A stretch of DNA of 64,000 nucleotides from Fibrobacterota bacterium (GCA_016715065.1 JADKBN010000002.1:744001-808000); one strand, 5' to 3'. Shown: positions 46,023 to 55,808, counted from the first letter of the stretch. Notes: generated from the letters alone by a model not told the origin. Translations and numbers: made by a program.

Positions 46023-47120
46023 ATGCAATTTTGCGATCTGGGCGCCCAGTACCGGGCCTATCAGTCAGAAATTGACGAGGCAGTCGCTTCGGTCCTCGCC
46101 TCCGGCGCGTTCATCCACGGACCGGATGTGGCCGCCTTGGAGACGGAGCTCGCCGCGTTTTCCGGAGCGCCAGCGGTTTGTGCCTGCGCCAACGGTTCCG
46201 ATGCCATCCTCGCTTGTCTGCATGCGTTGGGCCTGGAGATGGGGGATGAGGTCATCGTTCCCGACTTCACCTTCTTCGCCACCGCCGAGATGGTGGTCCG
46301 CGCTGGCGCGCGTCCGGCCTTCGCCGACATCGATGCGCAAACCTTTCTGGTGACGCCACAATCGATCGAGGCGGCGATCACTCCCCGGACCCGCGGGATC
46401 CTGGCGGTCTCGTTGTTCGGCCAGATGCCGGATTTTGTGGGAATCCGGGAGCTGGCGGAGCGTCGCGGGCTATGGGTGGTGGAGGATGCGGCCCAGTCCT
46501 TTGGGGCCAAGCGCGATGGCGTGGCATCCACGAATGCCACAGTTCTTGCGGCCACCTCCTTCTATCCCTCCAAGCCGCTGGGCTGCTACGGGGACGGCGG
46601 TGCCGTGTTCGGCGAAGAATCGTTGGTGGAGAAAGCGCGAATTTTCTGCAATCACGGCCAGACCGGTCGAGGGTTGCACGGCTTGGCGGGGATCAACAGT
46701 CGACTGGATTCACTCCAAGCGACCATCCTTCGTGTGAAGCTCCGGCACTTTCCCCAAGAATTGGCACGACGATCCGAAATCGCCACAGCCTATTCGCAAG
46801 GCTTGGGAGCTGTGACATCCGTGCCAGCCCTGCCTGCCGAGTGCGCATCCAGCTGGGCGCAATACACCCTCCGCGTCAAGGATCGCGATCGGGTCCGGTC
46901 GGCTTTGTTCGATCAAGGCATCCCGACCATGGTCCATTACCCTTCGCCCTTGCATCGCCAGGCGGCGTTCGCGGAATTTGGCAACCCGGACGATCTTTGC
47001 CCGCAATCCATCCGCGCGGCGAGCGAGGTGCTTTCCCTGCCGATGCACGCGTTTGTTTCCCAGGAGGAAGTCGAGCGCGTGGTTGACGTCATGAAGCAGG
47101 TTTTGACCGGTCGCGACTGA
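46023..47120 (+). CDS. DegT/DnrJ/EryC1 aminotransferase (WbpE-like paralogue)
   Basis: 365 residues. PLP aminotransferase of the sugar type with PLP Lys K184 in FYPSKPLGCYGDGG and VVEDAAQSFGAKR. It is close to the wbpE-type gene at 51729 over its whole length (starts MQFCDLGAQYRAY versus MEFCDLSAQYLAY, same Lys position), so the two are paralogues. It would move an amino group onto a keto nucleotide sugar. It comes before the epimerase gene and may act on a different sugar than the 51729 enzyme, or be a spare copy. Confidence 0.88.
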   Translation: MQFCDLGAQYRAYQSEIDEAVASVLASGAFIHGPDVAALETELAAFSGAPAVCACANGSDAILACLHALGLEMGDEVIVPDFTFFATAEMVVRAGARPAFADIDAQTFLVTPQSIEAAITPRTRGILAVSLFGQMPDFVGIRELAERRGLWVVEDAAQSFGAKRDGVASTNATVLAATSFYPSKPLGCYGDGGAVFGEESLVEKARIFCNHGQTGRGLHGLAGINSRLDSLQATILRVKLRHFPQELARRSEIATAYSQGLGAVTSVPALPAECASSWAQYTLRVKDRDRVRSALFDQGIPTMVHYPSPLHRQAAFAEFGNPDDLCPQSIRAASEVLSLPMHAFVSQEEVERVVDVMKQVLTGRD

Positions 47121-47277
47121 AAAATGTCCGGAAAAATGTCTGGTCACCCTTTGTCTGGAGTGGTTCAATCCCCTCTGCGCTTTTGTGTGGCCGGAAATCG
47201 CCTGGAGCCTTGCAAGCCCCCCTGATTTCCGGTAACCAGTGTCGTGTGGTGGTAAAGGGTTCCAAGGGAGGCACTGC

Positions 47278-48222
47278 TTGAAGATTCTGGTCACAGGTGG
47301 GGCAGGATTCATCGGAAGCAATCTCGCCGAGGCCTTGCTGGCGGCTGGACATTCCGTGCGGATCCTGGACAATTTCTCCGCAGGGGATCGACGGAATCTG
47401 GAAGGCCTTCCAGGTGACCTGGAAGTCGTGGAGGGCACGGTCCTGAATCCGGACCATTGCGCTCGGGCGTGCGATGGGGTGGATGCGGTTTCCCATCAGG
47501 CCGCCTTCGGCTCCGCGCCGCGGTCGATCGAATCCCCGGAGCTGTACTCGCTGAACAACCTCCACGGTTTCGTGGTGCTGTGCAACCAGGCGCGGCTGGC
47601 CGGCATCCATCGGATTGTCTATGCCTCCACCAGCTTGGTGTATGGCGATTCCGTGCAGTCTCCCAAGCAAGAAAACGTCCGTGGTCGGGCGATGTCGCCG
47701 TATGCAGCCAGCAAACAAGGCAACGAGGACTTTTCGCATGCCTTCGCCAATGCCTACGGCATGACCATGGTCGGATTCCGGTACTTCAACGTGTTTGGGC
47801 CCAAGCAGAACCCCAAAGGCGTCTACGCAGCGGTCATCCCGCAGTTCATCACGCGCGCCTTGCTGGACGAGCCGTCCACGATCCATGGCGACGGCGAGCA
47901 GTCCCGCGACTTCACCTACGTCGAAAATGTCGTACAAGCCAATGTTCGGGCGCTGACCTTGGATGTGGAGCCCGGATCGCACATCCTGAACATCGCTTGC
48001 GGGGTCAATACCTCGGTGAATGAACTGTACGGCAAGATCTACGAGCAGGTGGGCTGTTCCAAGTCTCCGCTGTATGCGGAGGTCCGCAAAGGGGATCTTC
48101 GCGATTCGCTGGCCGACATCAGCCAGGCGAAGGAACTGCTCGGCTACCGGGATGTGGTGGGGATCGACGAGGGAATTTCGCGGACGATCGCCTGGTACAG
48201 GGAGCATCCGGGGCGGTGGTGA
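47278..48222 (+). CDS. UDP-sugar 4-epimerase-like SDR (WbpP/Gne type)
   Basis: 314 residues from a TTG at 47278 with GGGAGG 7 bases before it, giving the classic KILVTGGAGFIGSN start; an ATG at 47239 would add 13 unlike residues. Extended SDR: cofactor loop TGGAGFIGS, YASTSLVYG and SPYAASKQGNE with catalytic Tyr and Lys, FNVFGPKQNPKGVYAAVIP and QSRDFTYVENVV. These fit UDP-GlcNAc/GalNAc or UDP-Glc/Gal 4-epimerases such as WbpP. It supplies sugar donors to the locus; exact specificity is open. Confidence 0.85.
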   Translation: MKILVTGGAGFIGSNLAEALLAAGHSVRILDNFSAGDRRNLEGLPGDLEVVEGTVLNPDHCARACDGVDAVSHQAAFGSAPRSIESPELYSLNNLHGFVVLCNQARLAGIHRIVYASTSLVYGDSVQSPKQENVRGRAMSPYAASKQGNEDFSHAFANAYGMTMVGFRYFNVFGPKQNPKGVYAAVIPQFITRALLDEPSTIHGDGEQSRDFTYVENVVQANVRALTLDVEPGSHILNIACGVNTSVNELYGKIYEQVGCSKSPLYAEVRKGDLRDSLADISQAKELLGYRDVVGIDEGISRTIAWYREHPGRW

Positions 48223-48361
48223 ATCAGGGCGGGGAGCATTGGCGAAACAATCGGCCGTATCGGTTTTTGTCTCAATTCCAGTGTTGGTTTTCCGCCGTAC
48301 AGTTTCCGCCAGATGCCGACAGAGTCTGGCAGGGATTGATGGAGGATGCGGAAAAAAGGTC

Positions 48362-48390
48362 TTGACACAGCTTGTCTAAAAATGTCTTAC
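48362..48390 (+). promoter_or_regulatory. Candidate promoter of the polysaccharide operon
   Basis: A perfect -35 TTGACA (48362-48367) is followed 17 bases later by TCTTAC, a weak -10. It is 45 bases before the start of the export gene and is the only such signal I see in the 213-base gap. Confidence 0.4.
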
Positions 48391-48435
48391 TCAGGGTTCA
48401 TCTTGACGCGCACGACCTAAGAGAGATGGTGGAAA

Positions 48436-50586
48436 ATGAATGTACGGTGCTTGTGGCTGGCTCTTGGAGCATCCAGTGCAATTTGGGCTGGCCCGGGACC
48501 TGTTGGGTTGCCGAGCTTCATCGACTCGACGATTGGAAATTCCCAGACGACAACACATGGAGCCGAGCGACCTCGCCCCCAGAAGCCTGATGATGCTGTG
48601 TCCCCGGTCCAAAAAATGGTCAAGGGACTGGGAAATGCTCTACCGCTCTTCGGCATGGATTTCTTCCGAGACCCTGCGACGACCTACGCCCCATTGGATC
48701 AGGTTTCTCCTCCGGCCGACTATAGAGTCTCGGTGGGGGATGCCCTCGATGTGAAGATCTGGGGGGCGGTCACCATGACCCAACGAGTGATCGTGGACGG
48801 GGCGGGGCAAATTTTTCTCCCTCAGGTCGGCCCTGTATCCATTGCTGGGGTTCGATTCGGGGACCTGGACGATCAGCTTAGGCTATCGGTCGGGAAGCAA
48901 TTCCGGAACTTCGAAGTTCAGGCGACACTGGCACGCCAAAAGAGCCTGCAAGTGTACGTGACGGGTGCTGTGCGGTCGCCGGGTGCTTACACTGTCTCCG
49001 GATTTTCCTCGCTCGTCAATGCGCTTTTGGTCAGCGGCGGTCCAACCAACCAGGGAACGCTACGGCAAGTGGAGTTGCGCCGTGGGGCGCTTTTGGTCGG
49101 CACCTTCGATCTGTACGCTCTGCTGTTGGATGGTGACAGGTCCCACGACCTATCGCTTCAGTCCGGGGATGTGATCCACATCCCTCCTGCTCACGGACAG
49201 GTGGCAATCGTCAATGGAGTCCTGAAGCCGGCGATCTATGAGATTAAACAAGGTGAAACATTGAAGGATCTCGTTCGCTGGGCAGGTGGCTTCGCATTGG
49301 GTACGAATGTGCGCGATGTCCGCAGGGAGCGCGTCGCTGGCGATTCTGGTTTGAAGGTCGATCGATTCCTTCTGGCTGATTCTGGCAAATCCTGCTTGCT
49401 GCGCGATGGAGACATCTTCGAATTTGCCAACAGCATCCCTAAGTTCGAGAATGCCGTGACCCTTCGGGGTCATGCTCGTCAAACAGGACGATTTCCCTGG
49501 AAGCAAGGTATGCGGGTTCGAGATCTCCTTCCGCAAGTTTCGGATCTGATTCCAGATCAATTCTGGAATCGGCTCAATGGGTTTTCTGAGGGTGCCGATC
49601 TCACCACGGTCTCGCTGGAGCGGCGATTGAACATCAATTGGGAATACGCCATGGTGCAGCGCATGTCCGGAGACAGTCTACGCGTGGAGGTGATTCCGTT
49701 CCGTTTGGGGGATGCGATGCGCGACTCCTCGTCTTCGAGCAATCTCATGCTCGAGTCTGGCGATGTGGTCACGGTGTTCGGTGCTTCGGATCTAACCGTA
49801 CCAGTGCGGTTTCGCCCCATGTACGTGAAGCTGCAAGGCGAAGTCCAGAGGGGTGGCTTGTACAAGGTGCGATACGGAGAAACTCTAAAGGATGTGTTGA
49901 AGCGGGTGGGTGGATTGACTCCGCAGGCATTCTTGTTCGGATCCAAATTCTTAAGGGTCTCAACAAAAACAATCCAGAAAGCCAATTTCCGCGAAGTCGT
50001 TGATGAAATGGAACGTCAGTTCGAGGGCAGTGTCACAACGGTATTGTCTTCCGCGACCAGCACAGAAGAATCCAGATTGCTCCAGAATCAGGTGGATGCG
50101 CAGCGTCGTCGCTTCACGGAGCTTCGGCAGTTCGAGCCGGAAGGGCGTCTCGTGTTGGAGCTCAAGGAGCGGGAGAATCTTGGCATCGACGCGATCCCCG
50201 AAATCCAGCTCGAGGACGGGGATGTTTTTTACGTCCCGCCGGTGGCGAGCACCATCAGCGTTTTCGGAGAAGTCGCCAGGCAAAGCGCGTTCTTGTACCG
50301 ACCAGGGCGGGATGTGGGCGATTACCTCTCCAATGCCGGAGGCGCCTCCAAGTACGCCGACAAGAGCCAGGCCTTTGTGATCCGAGCTGACGGAACATTG
50401 GTGGGCGAACAGGATTACGGATTCCTGTTCTGGCAGTTGCCGAGCATGTCTGTCCTGCCTGGAGATGCGATCGTATTGCCACGTAAACTGGAAACCACCA
50501 GGTGGATGGCGCAATTGAAGGATTGGACGCAGATCCTAGCGAACTTCGGATTGTCCGCGGCTGCCTTGGCAAGTTTGACCAGGTAA
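48436..50586 (+). CDS. Polysaccharide export protein (OPX/Wza type) with multiple SLBB domains
   Basis: 716 residues. A signal peptide ends at AIWA (about 18). The polysaccharide export domain (DYRVSVGDALDVKIWG, then QIFLPQVGPVSIAGV) is at about 95-175, followed by repeated SLBB beta-grasp units (VYVTGAVRSPGAYTV, VAIVNGVLKPAIYEI, VTLRGHARQTGRFPW, VKLQGEVQRGGLYKV, ISVFGEVARQSAFLY). Wza has two to three, so this is a large member, like those of Bacteroidota and Myxococcota. It forms the outer-membrane or periplasmic exit channel. It works with the Wzz-like protein at 54714. Confidence 0.9.
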   Translation: MNVRCLWLALGASSAIWAGPGPVGLPSFIDSTIGNSQTTTHGAERPRPQKPDDAVSPVQKMVKGLGNALPLFGMDFFRDPATTYAPLDQVSPPADYRVSVGDALDVKIWGAVTMTQRVIVDGAGQIFLPQVGPVSIAGVRFGDLDDQLRLSVGKQFRNFEVQATLARQKSLQVYVTGAVRSPGAYTVSGFSSLVNALLVSGGPTNQGTLRQVELRRGALLVGTFDLYALLLDGDRSHDLSLQSGDVIHIPPAHGQVAIVNGVLKPAIYEIKQGETLKDLVRWAGGFALGTNVRDVRRERVAGDSGLKVDRFLLADSGKSCLLRDGDIFEFANSIPKFENAVTLRGHARQTGRFPWKQGMRVRDLLPQVSDLIPDQFWNRLNGFSEGADLTTVSLERRLNINWEYAMVQRMSGDSLRVEVIPFRLGDAMRDSSSSSNLMLESGDVVTVFGASDLTVPVRFRPMYVKLQGEVQRGGLYKVRYGETLKDVLKRVGGLTPQAFLFGSKFLRVSTKTIQKANFREVVDEMERQFEGSVTTVLSSATSTEESRLLQNQVDAQRRRFTELRQFEPEGRLVLELKERENLGIDAIPEIQLEDGDVFYVPPVASTISVFGEVARQSAFLYRPGRDVGDYLSNAGGASKYADKSQAFVIRADGTLVGEQDYGFLFWQLPSMSVLPGDAIVLPRKLETTRWMAQLKDWTQILANFGLSAAALASLTR

Positions 50587-50644
50587 ACTCCTCGTGAGCA
50601 GGGCAATCGTTCCTGCTCCAACCATTCATTCGGAGACGTGCTCG

Positions 50645-51727
50645 ATGATTTCAGCGGTATTGATCGGTTGTGGTCAGATTAGTTCAAATCACTTGTCCGC
50701 GATGCTTGGGATTCCGGACCGGGTGAGACTCGATGCGGTCTGCGATGGAATGGCAGAGCGTGCGGAAGCCTTGGCTTTGAAATGCGAAGCCCAGTCGAGG
50801 CGCAAGCCGTTGGTTTTTTCCGACGCTAAAGAAATGCTAAGCGCTGTGAAGCCGCAGTTCGTGGCGATCGCGACAGGCTCTGGAAGCCACACGATTCTTG
50901 CGAATCTTGCGCTCGATGCGGGATGCCACGTCATGATCGAAAAGCCGATCGGCCTTTCCCTGCAGGAATCGCGGGCGGTCGTGGAAAAGGCTCGCCTCAA
51001 GGGGTTGCAGATCTCCGTTTGTTTCGTGAATCGCTTCCATGCCCATGTCCAGAGGCTCAAACAGGCCATCGACGCGGGTCGTTTGGGACGGATTCTGCAC
51101 GCAGCCGTTCAGGCGCGTTGGAATCGCGGGAACAGCTATTACACGGATGCGCTTTGGCGGGGAACATGGGCACAGGACGGTGGAGCGTTGATGAACCAGT
51201 GCATCCATGGAATCGACGCGATGCAATGGCTGATCGGAGATCAGATCGCTCGGATCCATGGGGTGACCAGGCGGTTCCAGCGGCCGATCGAGAGCGAAGA
51301 TTTCGGTTGCGGGATCGTGGAATTCCGCGGCGGGGCCGTCGCCGTGATCGAAGGAACCGTCAATGCGTTTCCCAACAACGTGGAAGAACGCCTGAGCATC
51401 TTCGGGGAGAAGGGCACGGTGATCCTCTCCGGCCCTAGCTTGAAAAAGCTCGAGACCTGGCGTGTCGACGGCGACGACGAAACCACGGTCCTGGCCGAGG
51501 CTGGTACCGCCGGGCCTGTGGGACATGGTCCGCTGTATCTGGATTTTTTCAATTCACTCGAGGCTGGGAATCCTTCCGTGATCGGCTTCGACGAGGGACT
51601 CCGCTCTCTCGAATTGATTCTGGGACTCTACAAGTCCATGAAAGACGGACACCCAGTCGAGTTCCCATTGGGGGATTTCTCGACGGTGGATATGGCTGGT
51701 GTACTCGACCCCAAAAGGAAGGATTGA
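50645..51727 (+). CDS. wbpB: UDP-GlcNAcA 3-dehydrogenase-like oxidoreductase (WbpB/WlbA type)
   Basis: 360 residues from the ATG at 50645. Gfo/Idh/MocA fold: SAVLIGCGQISSNHL, GCHVMIEKPIGLSL, WRGTWAQDGGALMNQCIHGIDAMQW. The last phrase, with Lys/His positions typical of WlbA/WbpB, and the following WbpE, WbpD and WbpA-type genes support oxidation of UDP-GlcNAcA at C3. It feeds the aminotransferase one base downstream. Specificity is inferred from order. Confidence 0.85.
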   Translation: MISAVLIGCGQISSNHLSAMLGIPDRVRLDAVCDGMAERAEALALKCEAQSRRKPLVFSDAKEMLSAVKPQFVAIATGSGSHTILANLALDAGCHVMIEKPIGLSLQESRAVVEKARLKGLQISVCFVNRFHAHVQRLKQAIDAGRLGRILHAAVQARWNRGNSYYTDALWRGTWAQDGGALMNQCIHGIDAMQWLIGDQIARIHGVTRRFQRPIESEDFGCGIVEFRGGAVAVIEGTVNAFPNNVEERLSIFGEKGTVILSGPSLKKLETWRVDGDDETTVLAEAGTAGPVGHGPLYLDFFNSLEAGNPSVIGFDEGLRSLELILGLYKSMKDGHPVEFPLGDFSTVDMAGVLDPKRKD

Positions 51728-51728
51728 G

Positions 51729-52817
51729 ATGGAATTCTGCGACCTCTCCGCGCAATATCTGGCATATAAGACAGAAATCGACAAGACGATGGCCTCGGTG
51801 ATCGCCTCGACGGCCTTCATCAACGGACCCGAAGTGAAGGCACTCGAACAGGAGCTTGTCGCTTTCTCGGGAGCCCCCTACGCGATCGCCTGCGCCAACG
51901 GGACCGATGCGCTTCAAGTGCCACTGATGGCCTTGGGAGTGGGGCCCGGCGACGAAATCATCGTGCCCGACTTCACGTTCTTCGCCACGGCCGAAGTCGT
52001 ATCTGTTGTCGGCGCCACACCGGTGTTCGCGGACATCGATCCGGTGACGTTCAACATCACAGTGGACACGATCCGTCCGTTGATCACCAAGAAGACCAAG
52101 GGGATCATTCCCGTCTCCCTGTATGGGCAGATGCCTGATCTCGACGCGATCGCGTCCCTGGCTCGCGAGCACGGGCTCTGGGTCATGGAGGACGGAGCCC
52201 AGTCCTTCGGGGCAACCCGCGGTACTCGTCGTTCGACCTCGGTCACAGAACTCGCGACGACATCGTTCTTCCCAGCCAAGCCGCTGGGATGCTACGGCGA
52301 CGGCGGAGCTATTTTCTGTCAAGATGAGGCTTTGGCATCCCGCATCCGGGTCATCTGCAACCATGGACAGGTCAAGCGCTACCATCATGGCGTCGTCGGA
52401 ATCAACAGTCGATTGGACAGCATCCAAGCAGCCATCCTGCGCGTGAAGTTGCGCCACTTCCAGGACGAACTCGTCGCCCGCGATCGTGTCGCGAGCCTCT
52501 ACACCGAGCGACTTCGTGGCGTGGTCTCGACACCCGTGGTCGGGCCCGGCTGTTTTTCCGCGTGGGCGCAGTACACCATCCGGGTCCCCAACCGGGAGAA
52601 GGTCCAGGCGCACCTCCAGTCCAAGGGCATTCCCACCGCCGTCCACTATCCCGTGCCCCTGCATCGCCAGGAAGTGTTCGCGCATCTTGGGGTTACGGAT
52701 GAGCGTTGTCCGATCGCGTCCAAGGCGTCCCAGGAAGTCATGTCCCTGCCGATGCATGCGTTCCTCACGGAAGCCCAAGTCGACGAAGTCGCTGCGGCCG
52801 TTAAGGAGGCGCTATGA
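51729..52817 (+). CDS. wbpE: UDP-3-keto-sugar aminotransferase (WbpE/WlbC type)
   Basis: 362 residues; its ATG is one base after the wbpB stop. PLP Lys K184 in FFPAKPLGCYGDGG, HYPVPLHRQEVF near the end and the start MEFCDLSAQYLAYKTEID are the signature of WbpE/WlbC enzymes. It adds the 3-amino group from glutamate to make UDP-GlcNAc(3NH2)A. The gene end overlaps wbpD by 4 bases. Confidence 0.88.
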   Translation: MEFCDLSAQYLAYKTEIDKTMASVIASTAFINGPEVKALEQELVAFSGAPYAIACANGTDALQVPLMALGVGPGDEIIVPDFTFFATAEVVSVVGATPVFADIDPVTFNITVDTIRPLITKKTKGIIPVSLYGQMPDLDAIASLAREHGLWVMEDGAQSFGATRGTRRSTSVTELATTSFFPAKPLGCYGDGGAIFCQDEALASRIRVICNHGQVKRYHHGVVGINSRLDSIQAAILRVKLRHFQDELVARDRVASLYTERLRGVVSTPVVGPGCFSAWAQYTIRVPNREKVQAHLQSKGIPTAVHYPVPLHRQEVFAHLGVTDERCPIASKASQEVMSLPMHAFLTEAQVDEVAAAVKEAL

Positions 52818-53392
52818 GCCAGGCCGCCTATTTCGTGCACCCATCCTCCTTCCTCGACGACGGTGCCGAGGTGGGAGAGGGAACCAAAATCTGGCATTTC
52901 AGCCACGTGTTGGCGGGGGCGAAGATCGGCAAGCGTTGTTCGCTGGGTCAGAATGTGAATGTCGGTGACCGCGCGGTCCTGGGCGACAACGTCCGCGTCC
53001 AGAACAACGTGTCGATCTACGACGATGTGGAGATCGAAGACGACGTTTTCTGCGGTCCGAGCTGCGTGTTCACGAATGTGGTCAATCCGCGTGCGTTCGT
53101 CAGTCGCAAGCACGACTATCGCACCACGCGCATCCGCAAGGGTTCGTCGATCGGTGCGAACGCCACCATTGTCTGTGGAGTGACTCTTGGCGAATATTGC
53201 TTCATCGGAGCGGGCGCCGTGGTCACCCGCGATGTTCCAGACTTCGCTCTGATGGTCGGGACACCGGCCAGAAGAAAAGGCTGGGTCTGCAAATGTGGCA
53301 TCCCCCTCAAGTCCGAGGGGCTGATCTGTCCGGAATGCGGCGCGAAATATCAACTCGAGGCGGGGATCCTTTCTGCCCGCAAGGAGGAATGA
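52814..53392 (+). CDS. wbpD: UDP-2-acetamido-3-amino-glucuronate N-acetyltransferase (WbpD/WlbB type)
   Basis: 192 residues, overlapping wbpE (ATGA). Left-handed beta-helix hexapeptide repeats (VGEGTKIWHFSHVLAGAKIG, VGDRAVLGDNVRVQNNVSI) then GVTLGEYCFIGAGAVVTRDV, as in WbpD. The C-terminus has a CKCGIPL...CPECG four-Cys pair, a zinc-ribbon-like end seen in many family members. It acetylates the 3-amino group to give UDP-GlcNAc(3NAc)A. Confidence 0.9.
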   Translation: MSQAAYFVHPSSFLDDGAEVGEGTKIWHFSHVLAGAKIGKRCSLGQNVNVGDRAVLGDNVRVQNNVSIYDDVEIEDDVFCGPSCVFTNVVNPRAFVSRKHDYRTTRIRKGSSIGANATIVCGVTLGEYCFIGAGAVVTRDVPDFALMVGTPARRKGWVCKCGIPLKSEGLICPECGAKYQLEAGILSARKEE

Positions 53393-54717
53393 TGAGAGAG
53401 CTTGCAGCGCAATTACTGAAGAAGATCGAAGAAAATCGTGCCGTTCTCGGCGTGGTCGGGCTCGGGTACGTGGGACTGCCGTTGGCGGTGACCTTCGCTC
53501 GCAAGGGCGTGCGCGTGGTTGGCTTCGAAAAGAGCCAAGCCAAAGCCGCATCCGTGAATAAGGCGGAGAATTACATCGGCGACGTGAAGGACCAGGATCT
53601 CAAGGATTGCATCGGGAAGGGGATGCTCTCGGCGACGACGGATTTCTCCAGGATCGCCGAATGCGACGCCGTGATGATCTGCGTACCGACCCCGTTGGAC
53701 GTCTTCAAGAAGCCGGACATGAGCTACATCGAAGGCTCCTGCGTGGAAATCGGGAAGAATCTTCGCAAGGGGACGTTGGTCAGCCTGGAGTCCACGACCT
53801 ACCCCACCACCACGGAAGATTTCATGTTGCCGATCCTCGAGAGGGAATCGGGAATGAAAGCTGGTGACGATTTCTGGCTTTGCTTCAGTCCGGAGCGGGT
53901 GGATCCAGGGAACGCCGATTACAAGACGGAGAATACGCCGAAGATCGTGGGCGGCATGGGCGAGGAGGCGCAAGCGATCGCCATGGCCATCTACAGCAAG
54001 GCGATCCTTCATCCCTATCCGGTCAGCAGTCCGAGAGCGGCGGAGATGGTGAAGATCCTGGAGAACACCTATCGGCTCGTCAACATTTCGATGATCAACG
54101 AGATCGCGTTGCTCGCAGGGAAGATGGGCATCAACATCTGGGAAGTCATCGATGCGGCGAAGACCAAGCCGTACGGATTCCAGGCTTTCTATCCCGGACC
54201 GGGCATCGGGGGGCATTGCATTCCGCTGGACCCATTCTACCTGGAACACATCGCCAAGCAGTTCAATTTCGGCTTGACCATGATCCATGCCGCCGGTTCG
54301 ATCAACGATCTCATGCCCTACCGCATGATGAACAAGATCAGCTACGCGTTGAACCGACACAAGAAAGCCATGAATGGATCGACGGTCCTGTTCTTGGGCG
54401 TCGCCTACAAAGCGGACATCGACGATGCCCGCGAGTCCCCTGCGCTCATGGTGATGGACGAGTGTCGCAAGAAGGGCGCGAACATCATTTTCCACGATCC
54501 ATTCATTCCCGAGAAAGCCGTTTCCGAGCACGGGAACGAATATGTCGGGCATCCGCTCACGGACAAGCTGCTGGAGGACGCCGATTGCGTGGTGATCACC
54601 ACCGCCCACAAGGCGATCGACTATGAAGCGGTCGTTTCCAAGTCAAAACTTGTTGTCGACCTGCGGAACGCTCTGAAGGCGGGTGGTCGGCCGGATGGAA
54701 AGGTGTTCAAGCTGTGA
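53392..54717 (+). CDS. wbpA: UDP-N-acetylglucosamine 6-dehydrogenase (WbpA type)
   Basis: 441 residues from the ATG at 53392 (AAGGAGG 4 bases before; another ATG at 53389 is too close to it). Rossmann VVGLGYVGLPLA, VPTPLDVFKKPDMSYI, ESTTYPTTTED, FSPERVDPGN and catalytic Cys (about 276) in GIGGHCIPLDPFY. It oxidises UDP-GlcNAc twice at C6 to UDP-GlcNAcA, the first step of the WbpA-B-E-D route. The PFY after the Cys motif and TENTPKIVGG fit WbpA more than UDP-glucose dehydrogenase. Confidence 0.9.
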   Translation: MRELAAQLLKKIEENRAVLGVVGLGYVGLPLAVTFARKGVRVVGFEKSQAKAASVNKAENYIGDVKDQDLKDCIGKGMLSATTDFSRIAECDAVMICVPTPLDVFKKPDMSYIEGSCVEIGKNLRKGTLVSLESTTYPTTTEDFMLPILERESGMKAGDDFWLCFSPERVDPGNADYKTENTPKIVGGMGEEAQAIAMAIYSKAILHPYPVSSPRAAEMVKILENTYRLVNISMINEIALLAGKMGINIWEVIDAAKTKPYGFQAFYPGPGIGGHCIPLDPFYLEHIAKQFNFGLTMIHAAGSINDLMPYRMMNKISYALNRHKKAMNGSTVLFLGVAYKADIDDARESPALMVMDECRKKGANIIFHDPFIPEKAVSEHGNEYVGHPLTDKLLEDADCVVITTAHKAIDYEAVVSKSKLVVDLRNALKAGGRPDGKVFKL

Positions 54718-55808
54718 TCCTTCTGGAGCAAGCGAAGTTCCTGTTCACAAAGCTCAAGGAAGAGTTCCTCCGTCGATTCGGCTGGCCGCTTGTCGTGCTG
54801 GCCTTCGTCGGAGGCTTCCTCGGCGTGGTGCTTTCGATGTTCGTCCATCCGAAGTTCGAGTCCCAGGCCGTGTTGATGAGCCCCAAGGAGGTCTCGGTCT
54901 TCCCCGGCGCAGCGGCCCTCATGGGTGGATTCAACCCGGGCGCAGCGCTTTCGATGAAGGATCCGAACGAGCAGTACATCGGGATGTTGAGGTCTCGAAC
55001 GATTCTTGACTCCATCATCGCCAAGTTTCGGCTGTCGGAGGTGTATAGAGAGCCGATGATGTCGAAGGTTCGCAAGCGACTGCTAGGTGATAGCCACATT
55101 TCGGCGGGCAAGGATGGGTTGATCTACATCAAGGTCGTTTCCGAAGATCCCGAACTTTCGGCGAACATCTCCAACGAATTCGTTCGCCAGCTCAAGCAGA
55201 TCCTGTACGGGTTCAACTCCGAAAACAGCCGTCGCCGCATCGAAGGACTGGGCCGACAAAAGGAAGTGCAGGAGCGTCGGATGCAGGAGGTGAAAGCGAA
55301 GCTCGAGAAGTTCGCGACCTCAGCCAAGCTGAGCGGAACTCAGGGTGGTATCCAGCTCAGGTTCGGTGAAATCGCCTCGGGAAAGCAGACATACGAGAGG
55401 CTCAAGATCGAGGTCGCTTCCCTTCGGCAGATCTACACGGAGGACAATCCGATTCTCAAACAGAAGGTGTTCGAGCTGGCTTCCGTGAGCGAAATGCTCA
55501 AGGACAACCGGTTGGATGCACCCGGAAAAATGGTGGAGCTCGAGTCTCGACTGGATTCGCTCCAGATCGAGGAAAAACTGCTGTCAGCGTATTACGAGGT
55601 CCTTGCCAAGAGCTTCGAAATGGAAAAACTCGAAGACCAGGTGGGTACCTACCGGGTGGATGTGGTGGAAACCGCGGTTCCAGCCGAAGAAAAGATGTAT
55701 CCGAGAAAAGGACGGTTCGGAATGGGTGGGATGCTCCTGGGAATGATGCTCGGTTTCGGAGTGGCATTCTTGAGACAGCAGCAGCGGGGAACGGTTGAGG
55801 CTGGCTAA
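54714..55808 (+). CDS. Chain-length determinant (Wzz/PCP) family protein
   Basis: 364 residues from a GTG overlapping the wbpA stop. TM1 about 24-44 (WPLVVLAFVGGFLGVVLSMF), a large periplasmic part with coiled coil (residues 160-310, LGRQKEVQERRMQEVKAKLEKFA), then PAEEKMYPRKGRFGMGGMLLGMMLGFGVAF as TM2. This is the PCP layout, without a fused tyrosine kinase. It sets polymer length together with the Wzy-like and OPX proteins. Confidence 0.88.
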   Translation: MILLEQAKFLFTKLKEEFLRRFGWPLVVLAFVGGFLGVVLSMFVHPKFESQAVLMSPKEVSVFPGAAALMGGFNPGAALSMKDPNEQYIGMLRSRTILDSIIAKFRLSEVYREPMMSKVRKRLLGDSHISAGKDGLIYIKVVSEDPELSANISNEFVRQLKQILYGFNSENSRRRIEGLGRQKEVQERRMQEVKAKLEKFATSAKLSGTQGGIQLRFGEIASGKQTYERLKIEVASLRQIYTEDNPILKQKVFELASVSEMLKDNRLDAPGKMVELESRLDSLQIEEKLLSAYYEVLAKSFEMEKLEDQVGTYRVDVVETAVPAEEKMYPRKGRFGMGGMLLGMMLGFGVAFLRQQQRGTVEAG

